Shown here: positions 47,840 through 60,172 of the stretch, one piece after another
How the letters are laid out: each line of letters starts with the position of its first letter
Position numbering within the stretch: the first letter of the stretch is position 1
Assembly: GCA_907163345.1 (NCBI GenBank)
Contig: CAJQUN010000004.1
Location: forward strand, 9,019,235-9,083,234
Length of the DNA: 64,000 bases
Direction of reading: 5' to 3'
From: Haberlea rhodopensis
Lineage: Eukaryota > Streptophyta > Magnoliopsida > Lamiales > Gesneriaceae
Notes under the pieces: model-generated
What the model was told of the DNA's origin: nothing
Seen by the model: only the letters and a program-made list of their open reading frames with translations
The model's database searches: none
Program-made: the position numbers and the translations under genes

Positions 47840-50800
47840 ATGGAAGACATAGAGGATTTGCTGGTGGGCGGCGGCGGCGGAGCAATACCCGGGTTCCGGG
47901 TTCCAGTGGCCGCTGCAGTCGGTGTTAACCATAAGCATATAAAGAAGAATAGGATCTCAAGCAGTATTTCAAATGCCATACCCTGCAATTCTTCCAAGAT
48001 TCCAGGCATTCAGGTCTTTCTCATTTTCTGCTAAAATAAGCTAAATACGAGCGATTTTGGTTGACAATTTATTGATTCATTTCTTTTTAATTGTGTCATT
48101 TAATGGGCAGACAATCTACATGAAGACTTTTGGGTGTTCGCATAACCAGGTAAAATGATTTGCAGGTTCTGTATTTGCTCTTCACGAGTGATTATTTTTG
48201 CTTATATACATGCTCATGTTTTTAAGTGCATTTACTGAAAGTGGGTAAAGTTGTGGCCTTTATCAACATCCAATTGTCCATGTTAACGGAAATATCTTAG
48301 ATGAGTGGATTATAAGAACTATTAGACTGATCTTCACTGAAAGAGAAAAAAATCATGAATTGTTACCGGAGCTTACTGGTGTCCAATGCTATCAATGTGG
48401 GAATGAGGTAAACTGAAAGAATTGTAACATGTACTACAAATCAAACTCTGCCTCTCAACCATGTGAATAGGGTAGGTAATAGAATTCGAAGGATCAAAGG
48501 AATCTCAGAAAACAAACTAAAGAAAAAAGCAATATTGATGTAAAGACATCCAATATAAATGCATAAGCTCTGGCTAAAGATAAATACAGGATCTGCAGAT
48601 CTGCTAACCTCTCAAAAGTGAATGATTAAACTTCTTCGCAATGGTAAGCATAACACTGTCAGAAGTAAGATAAATGTGAATGGAAAAGGGAAGAATTGGG
48701 CGGTCAAAAGAGAAACCCTTGCTGCAATGCTATTCCGATGACACCGGATAAAATATTATTGAAAAGTTTAGAATAATTTTCTCCATGATTAATAATTTCA
48801 TTTGGCCGATTTAGTTTTGAGTTATTGTGTTAACGGTCTAAATATGAGGCATGAATTCATGATTTTAACATCTTTATTTTTGTCATTAACTTCAGATTTC
48901 ATAATCCTTGAACAAAGCTTGAGATTACTAGGAAGATTTGGGTTCTTTTGGAAGTTGATACATTTTCAAACTTGATTTTCCAGAGTGATAGCGAATATAT
49001 GGCTGGTCAGCTCTCTGCATTTGGATATAATTTGAGTGAAAATGAAGACGAAGCTGACCTGTGGCTTATAAACACGTGAGACTCTTTCTTAGCATCCATA
49101 TTGCCACCCCCCCACCTCCCACCCACCCACACACACACACACACACACAATTTACCACCCTCTCTGTTGGGGGCATTTTTTCCAATTCAATGTAATGCAG
49201 TATCTGAAGCAATGACATCAAAGAATCTTCTAGTTCTAAGGCTTAGGTTTTTTCACCGTCTAGCCAACAATATTTGTCGTGTTCATGCTTTGAAAATCTG
49301 GTAGAAATACTCGAGTGTGAGACATTCAAACTGCACATGTGAATTATCTTCCTATTGTTCCCATGCTGCTTTTGTTACTGCAGCTGTACAGTTAAGTCTC
49401 CTAGTCAATCTGCCATGGAAACACTTATATCGAAATGTAAAAGTGCAAAAAAGCCACTGGTAGTCGCCGGATGTGTGCCTCAAGGAAGTCGTGATTTGAA
49501 AGAGCTTGATGGAGTAAGTATAGTTGGAGTCCAGCAAATTGATCGAGTGGTAGAAGTTGTTGAAGAAACCCTGAAAGGTCACGAGGTGCGGCTCCTGACT
49601 CGAAAGACATTGCCAGCACTTGATCTTCCGAAGGTGTGAAATTTCAAATTATGGTTTTAATTTTTTGTATAGTTGTTCAAATATTTATAGGAATGCTTGA
49701 CTTAGTTATCCTAGGAAATCACTTGTTAATTGAAGTGTCCACATGTAAATTTTATTACAGTTTTAAGAAAATTTTCATTTCTTTATTTTATCAGGTGAGG
49801 AAGAACAAGTTTGTTGAGATCCTTCCAATTAATGTTGGTTGTTTAGGTGCTTGTACTTATTGCAAGACAAAGCATGCCCGTGGTCATTTAGGAAGCTACA
49901 CGGTTGACAGCCTTGTAAGCTAATTGCCAGAGTACCAACCCAATTTACATGATTTCTCAGTTGGCCTCATACTCTTATCAACTTTTACATTGTAGGTGGG
50001 TCGTGTCAGAACTGTCATATCTGATGGAGTCAAGGAGATTTGGTTAAGTAGCGAAGACACTGGTGCATATGGTATGTAGAATTATATTAGAATTATATTT
50101 TCTTACTCATAAAAATGGGAGATTAAATGAAAATTCAAAAATTTACTACTTTGCACTTCAACACATGTAAATGCTTGCAATGTTGGACATGGCATTAAAC
50201 ATATAACCTGCAGGGAGTCCTGACAGGAAATACAATGTTTGTGAACTGTACAAGTTCAATAGAACATAGGAGAGCGGAGGATTTCTAAAGCACACCTTAT
50301 CACCTCTCTCTGACTCCATGCCAATGACTCAAATTATTGTGGATGTTGAAAATTTGTTATGTCTGGTTCATGAATGAAGAAATTTGTGATGGCAAATGAA
50401 CAATTAAAACTGTAATGACTTCTGATTTATTATTGAAAAATGTTATATTTAACAGCCTATGGTTTTGACTTGGATATTTCGCAGGTCGTGACATTGGAGT
50501 TAGTCTTCCAATTTTATTGAATTCATTAGTCTCTAAGCTTCTTTCTGATGGAAGCACAATGCTCCGAATTGGAATGACCAATCCTCCATATATTCTGGAG
50601 CACTTGAAAGAGATAGCTGAGGTTTTGCGGCACCCATGTGTTTATTCTTTTCTTCATGTACCTGTTCAGTCTGGAAGTGACTCCATCTTGAGTGTGAGAT
50701 TTACTTGGGCCATTTTTCATGCTTGTCCTGTTGAATTTCTAAACTGACAATTCTTTTCCTTTGTGACTGCATAATGTTTCTTAATTTGTTTCCTTATTCA

Positions 50801-53014
50801 ACTGCATGAGATTGTATATTATGTGGTTTGAATGTGTCATGTGCTTCCATGTCTTGATAAAGTGCTTCCTTTATATTGGATATCAGGCAATGAACCGGGA
50901 GTATACTGTAAGTGAGTTTCGGACGGTGGTTGATTCATTGATTGAACTGGTTCCCGGAATGCAGATAGCAACTGATGTTATATGTGGATTTCCTGGTATT
51001 GCTAAACCTGACTTATTATCTTTACCTGCTTTTCACTTTTGTGTTTTCTCATCGAAAATTTCTGGAGTAATGAGTCAAATGATTACAGTAGGTTTTGTTC
51101 TCGATTTTGTTAGAACATTTGAGTTATATATCGAATTGATCTGTTCAATTTTTAATTATTTGCTTTCTTAATTTACTTCAAAGCTATGTAACCTTTGTGG
51201 GGAGATAATATGGTCGACTGAAGAATGAGCATGACTTTCTGTCAAGAAGAACAGAGGAGGCGAGGGAGTGGAGAGGAACTCATTATTCAATATCATTTAT
51301 CACGTAAAAAAGTACAAAATGTGTCCTCATATCTATATATACAAACCAAAGTAGCAACTAATGAATAAAAACGTGTTTCAGGAAAAATAAAGAAATAGTC
51401 TGCCTATCATCATATCTAACAACTATGACTACCAACACTTTCCATCAAAGTGATAAAACTTGACTGTGAAGTGCTTTGATGGCATGAAAAATTCCTTTCT
51501 CATCATTATGTGATTTTATTATTGCTAATTTAGTGGGGGGAAATTCACTATTGTTTGGGCAATTTTTTTATCAGTTCCAAAGTTACAGTCCAAATTTGTA
51601 TGCTGTTCCTATATATAATGTTCTGCTTCTCAGGCGAAACTGATGAAGATTTTGAGCAGACGATCAATCTCATCAAGGAGTACAAGTTTCCTCAAGTTCA
51701 CATATCACAATTCTATCCTCGGCCGGGTTAGTTGTATCTTCCTTTTTTATATCAGCAAATTTTAGTTTAAAAAATTGAGTTAATTTGAACAACAGTTCGG
51801 GTTTCTTTTTGACTATTTATTCATCATTCGAGAGTCTTATACAGGGAGGGCTAAAATCAAGATAGCATGCCCCCTGTGCGTATATTTTACTTTTTTAAGG
51901 ATGATTGCAACTGTATAACAGCCATATTTGTGGAAAATGAATAAGAAACTTGGATGAAGGATTAGAATGTTGTCTATGCTCTAGAACTTATTTGTTGTCC
52001 TTTGTATTGGGAGATGTTTGCTCTGTCGCCAATCCTACATTTTTTATTTATTTAATCGACTCTGAAAATTTTGACTGTGTTTAAATGTGCTCTAATCAAA
52101 TTTGCCGTCTACTGCAAAATGCAGGGCAGTTGTCATTATTTTATTTTAATATTTTCTCAAACAGGAACACCCGCTGCCAGGATGAAAAAGGTTCCAAGTA
52201 ATATAGTGAAGAAAAGAAGTCGTGAGTTGACCGCCATCTTTGAATCCTTTACACCATACTTTGGAATGGAAGGAAAAATTGAGCGGATATGGATTACTGA
52301 TGTTGCCACGGATGGAACTCACCTAGTAAGATCATCCTTAAACTTGTATCAAGTGAACAATCACATGCCACTAGGGCACTTAGAAATACGTTACCCATTC
52401 AGTATCAATCAATATCATTTGCGGCTCGTTTGTTTACTTTCGTGTTCTAGTTTGTGGTCCCACCGTTGTATAATTATGTTTTTTTATTGCTATAGGTTGG
52501 TCATACAAAAGGGTATATTCAGGTGCTTGTGGTTGGGCCAGGAAGCATGTTGGGGTCTTCCGCCATGGTAAAAATAACATCTGTTGGAAGATGGTCTGTT
52601 TTTGGAGACGTGATCGAGATACTCACAGAACAAGCTCGTTCACTTGAAAAATTGAGCAACAGAGACTCGAAATGCTTGAATGAGAGTGAGACATGCTGTT
52701 CAAAAGATTTAGAAACCTGTGCCTGTGAATTGGCAAGTAGCTGTGGACAAACGCAAGAGGGAACTATTTCAGTTTCAAAGAACGATCGAAGGCCCAGAAG
52801 CCGAAACCCAATCGGATGGTTACTCCGGAAGCGAAAGAACAATTCCCAGAAAGAGATGGAGAATGAGGTTGTGTTGAAATTTGAGGGAAAGCAAAGAACC
52901 TCTGCTGAGTGGGCTTTTGTTGATAAGGCTCTTCTTGGAGTCATGCTCACCAGCTTGTTGACAGCTATTGCTATATGTTTGTATCTTGGATTTAGTGATT
53001 TCTCATCTAAGTAA
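47840..53014 (+). CDS. CDKAL1: CDKAL1-type threonylcarbamoyladenosine tRNA methylthiotransferase
   Basis: A radical-SAM enzyme that adds a methylthio group to t6A37 of tRNA-Lys(UUU), giving ms2t6A and improving decoding. Eleven exons, GT-AG and in phase: 47840-48013, 48111-48149, 48984-49075, 49384-49633, 49795-49914, 49996-50071, 50485-50693, 50887-50995, 51634-51726, 52165-52325, 52496-53014; 613 residues. The N-terminal UPF0004 domain has its three cluster cysteines (C67 in TFGCSHNQSD, C103 in NTCTVKSPS, C132 in VAGCVPQG). The radical-SAM CX3CX2C is GCLGACTYCKTKHARGH (C201, C205, C208). Later blocks are LSSEDTGAYG, HVPVQSGSD, TDVICGFPGETDEDF and SQFYPRPGTPAARMKK, then a TRAM-like region. 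A hydrophobic stretch near residues 586-607 (LLGVMLTSLLTAIAICLYLGF) suggests a C-terminal ER membrane anchor, as in animal CDKAL1. All catalytic residues are present. Confidence 0.96.
49129..49149. repeat. (AC)n microsatellite with C-rich lead
   Basis: An AC repeat of about 21 bases after CCACCC repeats, in intron 3 of the CDKAL1-type gene. Confidence 0.9.
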
Positions 53015-55635
53015 GTGGTTGCGCATTTGCTTTTGAAAAAAGCTACTGCATGGTGTTACATTTTGGAATGATGATTATTGATGAGAATATATGACAATTA
53101 TTTCTCCCTTCTTGTTTTACAAAAGGAAAAATAAATGTTGATTTAGATTTTTAACAATTTTCATCAACTTGGACTCTTGGAGTGTGCATTGTGGTTCCAC
53201 ATTATTTTGGATCATCCAGATTTTAATGAGATAAATTTTTTAAGTTGTGATGGGCTGTACTTTCTTTTAAATGGATCGAGTGGATACTCCATGCAGAATA
53301 CAGAGGCATGAGAATTATTCACTGGGTATGGTTTATTAAAAGTCAGTGTGAGTTATGTTTAACGGGGAATGCCAATTCGAAATACTGTGTATAAGCGCAT
53401 GAAGCTTGACTCGAACCAATATGATTTTTCAGAATCTATTTAGGTCCATGATTGACAAGATTCTATCGACTTTGATTTCATTTACTCAATTAGGCATTGT
53501 TTAGTGCGAAGATAGAACTTCGCATATAGCTTTTGACTTGAGTTTTACTCGTTAAATAGTTATGTTATCTATATCTTTTTTTACGGAAACATCATAATTT
53601 GATCGGGACGGACATATGAGGACATGTTGATTAAGAATGTTTAGAAATCAACATGTGGCTGTGTGAGATAAGGGTTGGATCACATTATTAATCCAATTTT
53701 GTCTGATGTTTGATCTGATAAAAACTGTACTATTCACATAAGCAACTGAAGATACATCACATCTTCAAGGTGGTATGCTACATCCCCATTTGCACACAAA
53801 TAATGATTAGGTAAAAGATTTGCAAAAATACCCTCTTGATTAAAAAAAATCACTTATTTTGCTCCTTTTGTTTTAATCATCAATTTGTTTATTGGTGGTT
53901 GAGTAAAATCTTTTTTGAAAAAAATTATATTTCAAGAAATGTAAATGAAAAGTGATTTTGTTTTCAATAATTTAAGTTTATGATTTTGAAGTGTGGGAAT
54001 ATGTGGTGTAGAATTGAGATATTATAAAGGAGAATGAGTGTCGTAATAAGTTGAAGAGAAGAAAAAATTGAGGGTGGGTACAATGAAGAAGATGACATAA
54101 ATTAAAGAAGCTTAGGCAAACGTATAAAGTAATATTATTTTTATTTTTTGTTTAATACAATGGTATTCCATGGAACTCGAATACTTTTTTATTTTGCTTA
54201 TTAGAGAAGTAGATTTTAATAATTTATATAATGAAGAGATGGAATATTTAATTTATCATTTAATAAATTGAATAAATTTAAAAATATTTAACATGTAAAT
54301 ATATTAATAAATTATAAATAAATATTTGATTGAAAAAGAATTATTGTAAATAAAATAATTTGGAATAGTCCAAGGAATAAGTAAAAACTTATTCAAGGGC
54401 GTTTTGGTCATTTTAGTATTACTTTATATTTATTCAACGTTCAATCAATTATACCAAACACATAATTATTTTTGCATGTCTTACTAATCATAGACACCAA
54501 ATACAATGCTATTTATCGGTTACTTTAATAATAATATCTTTATCTACCAAATTATCTATCAATCACTTATCATATTACACCTATCAAACACAGCCTTGAG
54601 ATATTTTTTTTGTGTGCATAAATTGGGAAAATATATAATTTTTAATATTAATAATCATCAGCATGGACAGAGTATGATATTCATACGATTGATTCGTTAC
54701 ATTCTAAATTACCTTAAAGAATTGAACCCAAGAGAGTCCCAATCTTTGCTCCACCACCACGAGTCTGTACATTTGATCATCGTGTATTTGGACTGTGACC
54801 AGCGGGATCTTTGAATTGCATGATATTTGACCTTTCAGGCCCCTTGTTTACTTCAAATTTTAAATATAGACTCAACCTTCTGCCACTAACTAGTCAACGT
54901 TAAGAATTCAAGAAAGATACTAATGTTTGTCACCAAAAACAATTAATAAATGCTCCGTAAAAGAAACATCAGCGCCACACATAAGTCCTCTCATCGTGAG
55001 GAAGGCAAAAGATTGGTGATTTTATGGTGGATTGATTGTACACTCAAAAGGTAATAAGCAGTTCCAAACATCGACTCTACGGTAGTACCTTGCAGTAGTT
55101 CTTGAGTAATAAGCAGTTCCAAACATCGACACTTTTTCAATCTTCGATATTTTATGCCCCATCCATTCCTGAGAGATGAACCACAATGCAACTGAGGTCC
55201 AGAATTTCAAATTGTATTTATTTATGCTAGATAAATTGAACAAACCATTCACATGCAAAACTGAGATGCAACGTGCATTACCTTCTGAACCCAATCTTCA
55301 CAAGATTTTACATTTGGCAGAAGGATCTCTCAACGTTTTGGAATAGTTTCTTGGATTTCATCGTATTTGATCGTTCATCCATGATAATTTGTAGGCCTTG
55401 CTCCAATCGAAGCTTCTTTCTTAATCTGAACAGTGATAAGCCCTCGTGTATTTTCCAAACTGACACGATTTGGTTACCATGTTCTCATTTTTTGATACTA
55501 GTGTGGAAGCAACAAGAACTCCTACTGGAAGAGCGATACAAACATGATGATTGAGTTGCTTTACAATTTAAAGAATGATTTGCACCGTCATTGTCATCTT
55601 TAGCAATTGGTAAGACAGCTAGGGCCTACAATACC
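53015..55635. other. intergenic region between convergent genes
   Basis: Includes the 3'UTR of the CDKAL1-type gene and the downstream side of the PPR gene. At 54.35-54.60 kb there is an AT-rich segment ending ATCAAACACAGCCTTG, in a style common among plant MITEs; no partner end was found. A 25-bp direct duplication is listed separately. No supported gene. Confidence 0.5.
55051..55130 (+). repeat. 25-bp direct repeat, 55-bp period
   Basis: GTAATAAGCAGTTCCAAACA followed by TCGAC occurs at 55051-55075 and again at 55106-55130 without change. It is a local duplication about 500 bases past the PPR stop codon. Confidence 0.9.
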
Positions 55636-57666
55636 TCACCAATAATCTTTACATGAACATGTTCCATCAATAAAATGATGGAAACGATTGGTGTCCCTGA
55701 CAATAATTTCTCTACCTGTAATCTTTGAGATGAGCTTGATTGCTGTATGACAGTCACCACATACCCGAAGGTTTTTAACTATTCGGATGCCAGTATTCTG
55801 TTTGGTACTGATCAAGCCAAATGCGAGAGCAAGCTTCTCGCTGTGGTAACCCAGGAAATGCTCTTTTTCTTCATCTTCAATGTCAAAGAGCACAAACTCT
55901 GTTGTAGGAACATAACCAGCTGCTCTCAATTTTTTATCCAGCTCAATAAGTTCAGCATATATCTTATCCGACAACGGATGGGAAGTGTCGCCAACAAGAA
56001 ATTCATGAACAACTCCTTCTATCTCTATCCAACTGTAGGCACGCACTTTATTGATGCCCCTGTCTCTCATAGTGGACCTTGTACTTTCGGCTTCATTCCA
56101 CCTCTGATTAGCCGAGTAAATATTTGATAAAAGAACATAGTTTCCCGAGTTCCGAGGTTCTAATTCAATTAATTGCTTCAAAACAAGTTCAGCCAATCGC
56201 ATATCCTTGTGCAAACGACAACCACCCAACAAAGCTCCCCAAACAATTGCATTAGCCTTAATTGGCATACACTTGATCATTTGATGGGCTTCATCCAACA
56301 AACCAGCTCGAGAGAGAAGATCAACCATGCATCCATAATGCTCAATAGCAGGAGCTAAAGAATAAAAGCAACTCATGCCATTAAAATAATGGCGGCCATC
56401 ATTGACAAGACCGGCATGAGTGCATCCACAAAGCAGACCAAGAAACGTTTTCCCATCTGGCCTTAGACCACATTTCTCTACAAACACAAAACAACCAAAT
56501 GCAGTTTTAACGTGACTGGTCATAGCTAAACCAGATATTACCGCATTAAAAATGACAAGATCCTTTTCTTTCATCTCTTTGAAAATTTCCCAAGCAACAG
56601 ACATTTTCCCACATTTAGCATACATGTCAATCAAGGCTGTCCCCATGACAGGATTTGATAGAAATTCATCCCGCTCCATCAAGCCACTAGCCCACTCTCC
56701 AAGTTCTAGAGCTCCTAGCCTTGCACATGCAGAAAGAACCCCAACCATGGCGTAACAATCTGGTTTTAAGTTCTGCTTTTGCATTCTATGAAAAATCTCT
56801 AAAGCCTCTTTTGGATGCCCATTTGCTGCATAACCCTGAATCACAGCACTCCAGGAAACAACGTCCCTTTCAGGCATCTCTTCAAATACAGCACGAGCCT
56901 TCTCCATGCTTGCGCACTTGGTATACATGTCTACTAAAGAAGTGTTTACAAACACATTTCTTCCCATTCCTGCATCTACAATATACTTATGAATCCACTC
57001 ACCAGCACCCAAATCCCCCAATTGAGAACATGCCGTCAAAACCCGAACAAATGTATAACTGTCCGGCCTCAAACCCATTTCTAACGACTTCCTAAATAAG
57101 CCAATGGCTTCACTAAATTTCCCAGTCCCAATGTAACCACTCATTATCGCAGTCCAAGAAACCACGTTTTTCTCGGGAATATCATCAAACACCTTTTGTG
57201 CATCTTCCAAAGTCTCCATCTTAGCAAAAAAAGCCACGAGCCCGGTATTCACAAACACATTACGGTCGAAACCCGCTTTCACAACAAGAGAATGAACATT
57301 CACACCTAACTTAAAGTCCAATTTTCTTGCGCAAGACTTGAGCACAAATGGGAAAGTGAAATTGTTCGGTAAAAAGCCTTCTGTACGCATCAAGTGGAAG
57401 AGGTCGATAGCTTGATTAAAACAATCATTCGAGACCAAACCACTTATCATGGTGTTGTATAAAAAGATATTGGGTTCGTGGGTTTGGCTAAAGACTGCCG
57501 TAGCGTAGTTTGGAAGGTTGAACTTGAAAGTAGATTTCAAAAGCATATTTAAAAGATAATGGTTTTGATGGAAATGAAAGCGGAAGAGACGTGCGTGAAT
57601 GTGCTTGAGGTGGATGAATGAAGTGAAGCCATGAAAAAGAGTTGCTTTGATCTCCTGCAATGCCAT
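55636..57666 (-). CDS. DYW-class pentatricopeptide repeat protein, At3g08820-like
   Basis: PLS-class PPR proteins bind organellar RNA; the DYW domain is a cytidine-deaminase-like domain that carries out C-to-U editing in chloroplasts or mitochondria. Single exon of 676 residues, intronless as usual for the family. About a dozen PPR units with P/L/S spacing are visible (NIFLYNTMISGLVSNDCFNQ; VVSWTAIMSGYIGTGKFSEA; VVSWSAVIQGYAANGHPKEA; LVIFNAVISGLAMTSHVKTA). The E/E+ part follows (NAIVWGALLGGCRLHKDMRL; YSWIEIEGVVHEFLVGD). The DYW domain has its zinc and catalytic motifs (YHSEKLALAFGL, CGDCHTAIKLISKITGREI) and ends CSCKDYW. Order and wording resemble the Arabidopsis At3g08820 product from memory. 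Organelle and editing site cannot be told from sequence. ATG at 57666 is the first in frame. Confidence 0.95.
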   Translation of the reverse strand: MALQEIKATLFHGFTSFIHLKHIHARLFRFHFHQNHYLLNMLLKSTFKFNLPNYATAVFSQTHEPNIFLYNTMISGLVSNDCFNQAIDLFHLMRTEGFLPNNFTFPFVLKSCARKLDFKLGVNVHSLVVKAGFDRNVFVNTGLVAFFAKMETLEDAQKVFDDIPEKNVVSWTAIMSGYIGTGKFSEAIGLFRKSLEMGLRPDSYTFVRVLTACSQLGDLGAGEWIHKYIVDAGMGRNVFVNTSLVDMYTKCASMEKARAVFEEMPERDVVSWSAVIQGYAANGHPKEALEIFHRMQKQNLKPDCYAMVGVLSACARLGALELGEWASGLMERDEFLSNPVMGTALIDMYAKCGKMSVAWEIFKEMKEKDLVIFNAVISGLAMTSHVKTAFGCFVFVEKCGLRPDGKTFLGLLCGCTHAGLVNDGRHYFNGMSCFYSLAPAIEHYGCMVDLLSRAGLLDEAHQMIKCMPIKANAIVWGALLGGCRLHKDMRLAELVLKQLIELEPRNSGNYVLLSNIYSANQRWNEAESTRSTMRDRGINKVRAYSWIEIEGVVHEFLVGDTSHPLSDKIYAELIELDKKLRAAGYVPTTEFVLFDIEDEEKEHFLGYHSEKLALAFGLISTKQNTGIRIVKNLRVCGDCHTAIKLISKITGREIIVRDTNRFHHFIDGTCSCKDYW

Positions 57667-57962
57667 TACGAAGAGGTCGGATTACCTGCGTTTGCCTTGA
57701 ATTGACTAAACTCAAAACAACCCATATACCCAACTATTATTAAAGAATACGTCAAAATATTGGGCGCCATTGATAGCAATTTTATGAGATTCATTGCAGG
57801 TCTGCAACCTACAGCATGTGAGTGAGTGTGGGTAGCTTCTGCGTAGGGTTATGTCTTCAACGGGCACTGCCATGGTGCAGAGCAAGGTTTATGGCTTCAC
57901 AACATGGGGATGTAATTGTTGGGTAATGATACAGCAAGGAAATATATCGGGGGGACGGGGGA

Positions 57963-57998
57963 AAATTCTTGTGTGCACCGGTGTGCACACAAGAATTT
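57963..57998. repeat. 16-bp perfect inverted repeat with CGGT loop
   Basis: AAATTCTTGTGTGCAC (57963-57978), CGGT, GTGCACACAAGAATTT (57983-57998). It is flanked by G-rich GGGGGGACGGGGGA. It may be the end of, or a fold-back within, a transposon. Confidence 0.9.
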
Positions 57999-58270
57999 CT
58001 CGGGATGGGTAACAGCGTAGCAAAGCCAGTCTAATCCGAGTAAATGAGCAATTTTTATTTACATTAACTGAAAAAGAAATACAAATAAAAACCTACATAT
58101 GTTATTGGGTTTTTTTTAAAAAAATAATTCAAAAAATATATATATATTTAAAAATACATCGAAATATGTGAGGTTACGGATATACCTCAAACCGTCATTT
58201 GATGGGGGACAATAGAGGAGTCGGTTCAACATGAAGCGGCTCATTATATTAAGTGTGGACAGCTCTTTAT

Positions 58271-58309
58271 AACATAGCGGCCGCTTACTCAATAAGCGGC
58301 CGCTATGTT
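58271..58309. repeat. 17-bp perfect inverted repeat containing GCGGCCGC
   Basis: AACATAGCGGCCGCTTA (58271-58287), loop CTCAA, TAAGCGGCCGCTATGTT (58293-58309). Fragments of the same words (GCGGC...CTCTTTAT, TTATTGAGTAAA) repeat on either side between 58.23 and 58.41 kb. Confidence 0.95.
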
Positions 58310-58815
58310 CATTAAAGGTGGGCGGCTCTTTATTTATGTGGCGGCCTCTTATTGAGTAAATGGTCGTTACATGAATTAGGAGCCGTTCTTTGCCAGAGCG
58401 GCTCCTGACTCTTAAAACCAACCAACCAACCAACTAACCAAAACCAAACAACTACTCTATTAAATTACACCCAACCCTACTCGATTAAATTACACCTGTC
58501 CCTGCCCAAAACTCGAAATCCCTCTATAAATTATGTGATAAATCTATATTTTCCTCCAATTCACAGCTTATGTTTCCTCTTCCTCCAGTTCACAGTTTTC
58601 GTTTCAGTCTCTTCAAAAATTCATTCGTGCACCTTCATTATTAAAGGTTAGTAAATTATTGAAAATATTATAAATTTTTCATGTGTTGTTTTTGTTACAT
58701 TATTTTTTTAAAATAAATCAAAAAATATATTATTTTTTAAATATGTACGTATAGTATATTTTTACTAATATTATAAATGGTTGATATGTGTGTTAATTTT
58801 TTTATTACTTTTAGG

Positions 58816-60166
58816 ATGACATTAAATCGAGGTCCTGAAGATTCAATTGTATTATATCTATAATCTACGCATATTTTCAGTGTTGTTTGTTCCGAGAATA
58901 TTGATAATATTTTAAAGGTGATGCATACAGATAACCTTATTTGGGGTTGTATAATGAGAACGTTAACATGATCGTGTTTGGAGGCATATCACTGATATGA
59001 GATTTTACAGTGTTTTACAATCTGGCACAATCTGGCTATTGTATGTATGATAATCATTTGATTACCGCTTTTGTTGAGTGATGGCGGCCTGAGACCTATA
59101 CATTTCATTTTAGATTTGGTGAGGCTACAATTATTTTACAAGATATTTCAATAATTTGGGGTCTGAAAGTTGATGGTCAACCAATAACTGGGATAGATGA
59201 TTTACAACGTGTGGAAGAATGGCAAGACACATGCCTTCAGTTACTGGGATTTGAGCAGCCAGAAACAAAATTTAAAGGCGGTCACCTAAGAATGTCTGTT
59301 CTATACAATCACTGTCGAGGTAATCTTATCTCTGATATGAGCTCAGAGATGGATGTAATAAAGTACACTCGGTGTATAGCTTTGATGATTATAGGTAAAA
59401 ATTTGCTCCCAGATTATAATAGTAGCGCTGGATTTTGGAAGAGGTCAAAAACATATTGTTAGGGCAGTGCAATATTGTCCTATTTATACCGTGAAATGTG
59501 CAATGCATCAACGATAGGAAAATGCACTATCACTGGGCCTTTGTGTATTTTGCAGGTAAATGTAATATTTTTCTCTTACTAATACATTACTCGTTTAATA
59601 TTTTAATGTTTATTGGCAGATTTGGGCATGGAGTAGGATAAAATGTCTGAACCCTGACCGACATTTATAAACTCTGGTTGTCCCTGAGAATGTTAATGTT
59701 GCTCCCTACGGTGCACGAAAATAATTAATTTTTTTATTGAATACAAATATTAAAATGATAAAACATTGCAATATTTAACATTTTTTATAATAGGTGGAAC
59801 ACAGTGTTTCGTCACACCATACAACAACACATTCGGTCAGAACTATACGACATTCTCTCGACCAAATGAATAATGACGAGGTAAACCTAAATTTTGTAAT
59901 TGAATTTTGAAAATTTAAGATGATTTCAATATATTAGTTGACTTTTTATTTTATTTTATTTTAATGATGTGTGGTTTAACTGGATCGTGTATGACACAGA
60001 AGCCGTTGCTATATATAATGATGATATTTAGAGAAGCGTTTGCCATCTTATCTGCTTCCAAATTGTGGAGATTCATCGTCCTAATCGGATGATGCGACAG
60101 TTCAATATATGCCAGTCAAATTCCATCACCTGCACTTGACGATAATGACCTACATGACGTCACCTG
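58816..60166 (+). pseudogene. plant mobile domain (MAIN-like, PF10536-type) pseudogene or MULE-borne fragment
   Basis: Starts ATG ACA... reading MTLNRGPEDSIVLYL then an in-frame TAA (about 58861). Further on, DNHLITAFVE-stop-WRPETYTFHF, then GEATIILQDISIIWGLKVDG, QPITGIDDLQRVEEWQDTC and SDMSSEMDVIKYTRCIALMI form the core of a plant mobile domain. A possible intron follows at about 59.56 kb; later pieces IWAWSRIKCLNPDRHL (59.62 kb), WNTVFRHTIQQHIRSELYDI (59.79 kb) and FQIVEIHRPNRMMRQFNICQ (60.06 kb) match the domain's C-terminal half in order. Several stops and shifts make it non-functional. Such domains occur in the MAIN/MAIL host genes and in Mutator-like transposons. Confidence 0.8.
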
Positions 60167-60172
60167 AACTCG

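Larger units (their letters stand above)
57667..58815. other. PPR 5' flank, then transposon-type palindromic DNA
   Basis: About 57.67-57.90 kb should hold the PPR promoter. From about 57.95 kb the DNA changes character, with a 36-bp palindrome at 57963, GGCGGC/GCCGC-type words and a 39-bp palindrome near 58.27 kb, and a CCAAC repeat (about 58418-58436). No gene. Confidence 0.5.

Noticed and set aside
52519..52950. 143-codon minus-strand ORF
   Set aside because: It lies antisense to the last coding exon of the CDKAL1-type gene, which has clear motifs; it is a shadow frame.
54350..54600. A MITE ending AAACACAGCCTTG
   Set aside because: Only one end is suggestive; no matching inverted end or target duplication was found.
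55747..57095. Several plus-strand ORFs over 120 codons
   Set aside because: They mirror the single-exon PPR gene on the other strand.
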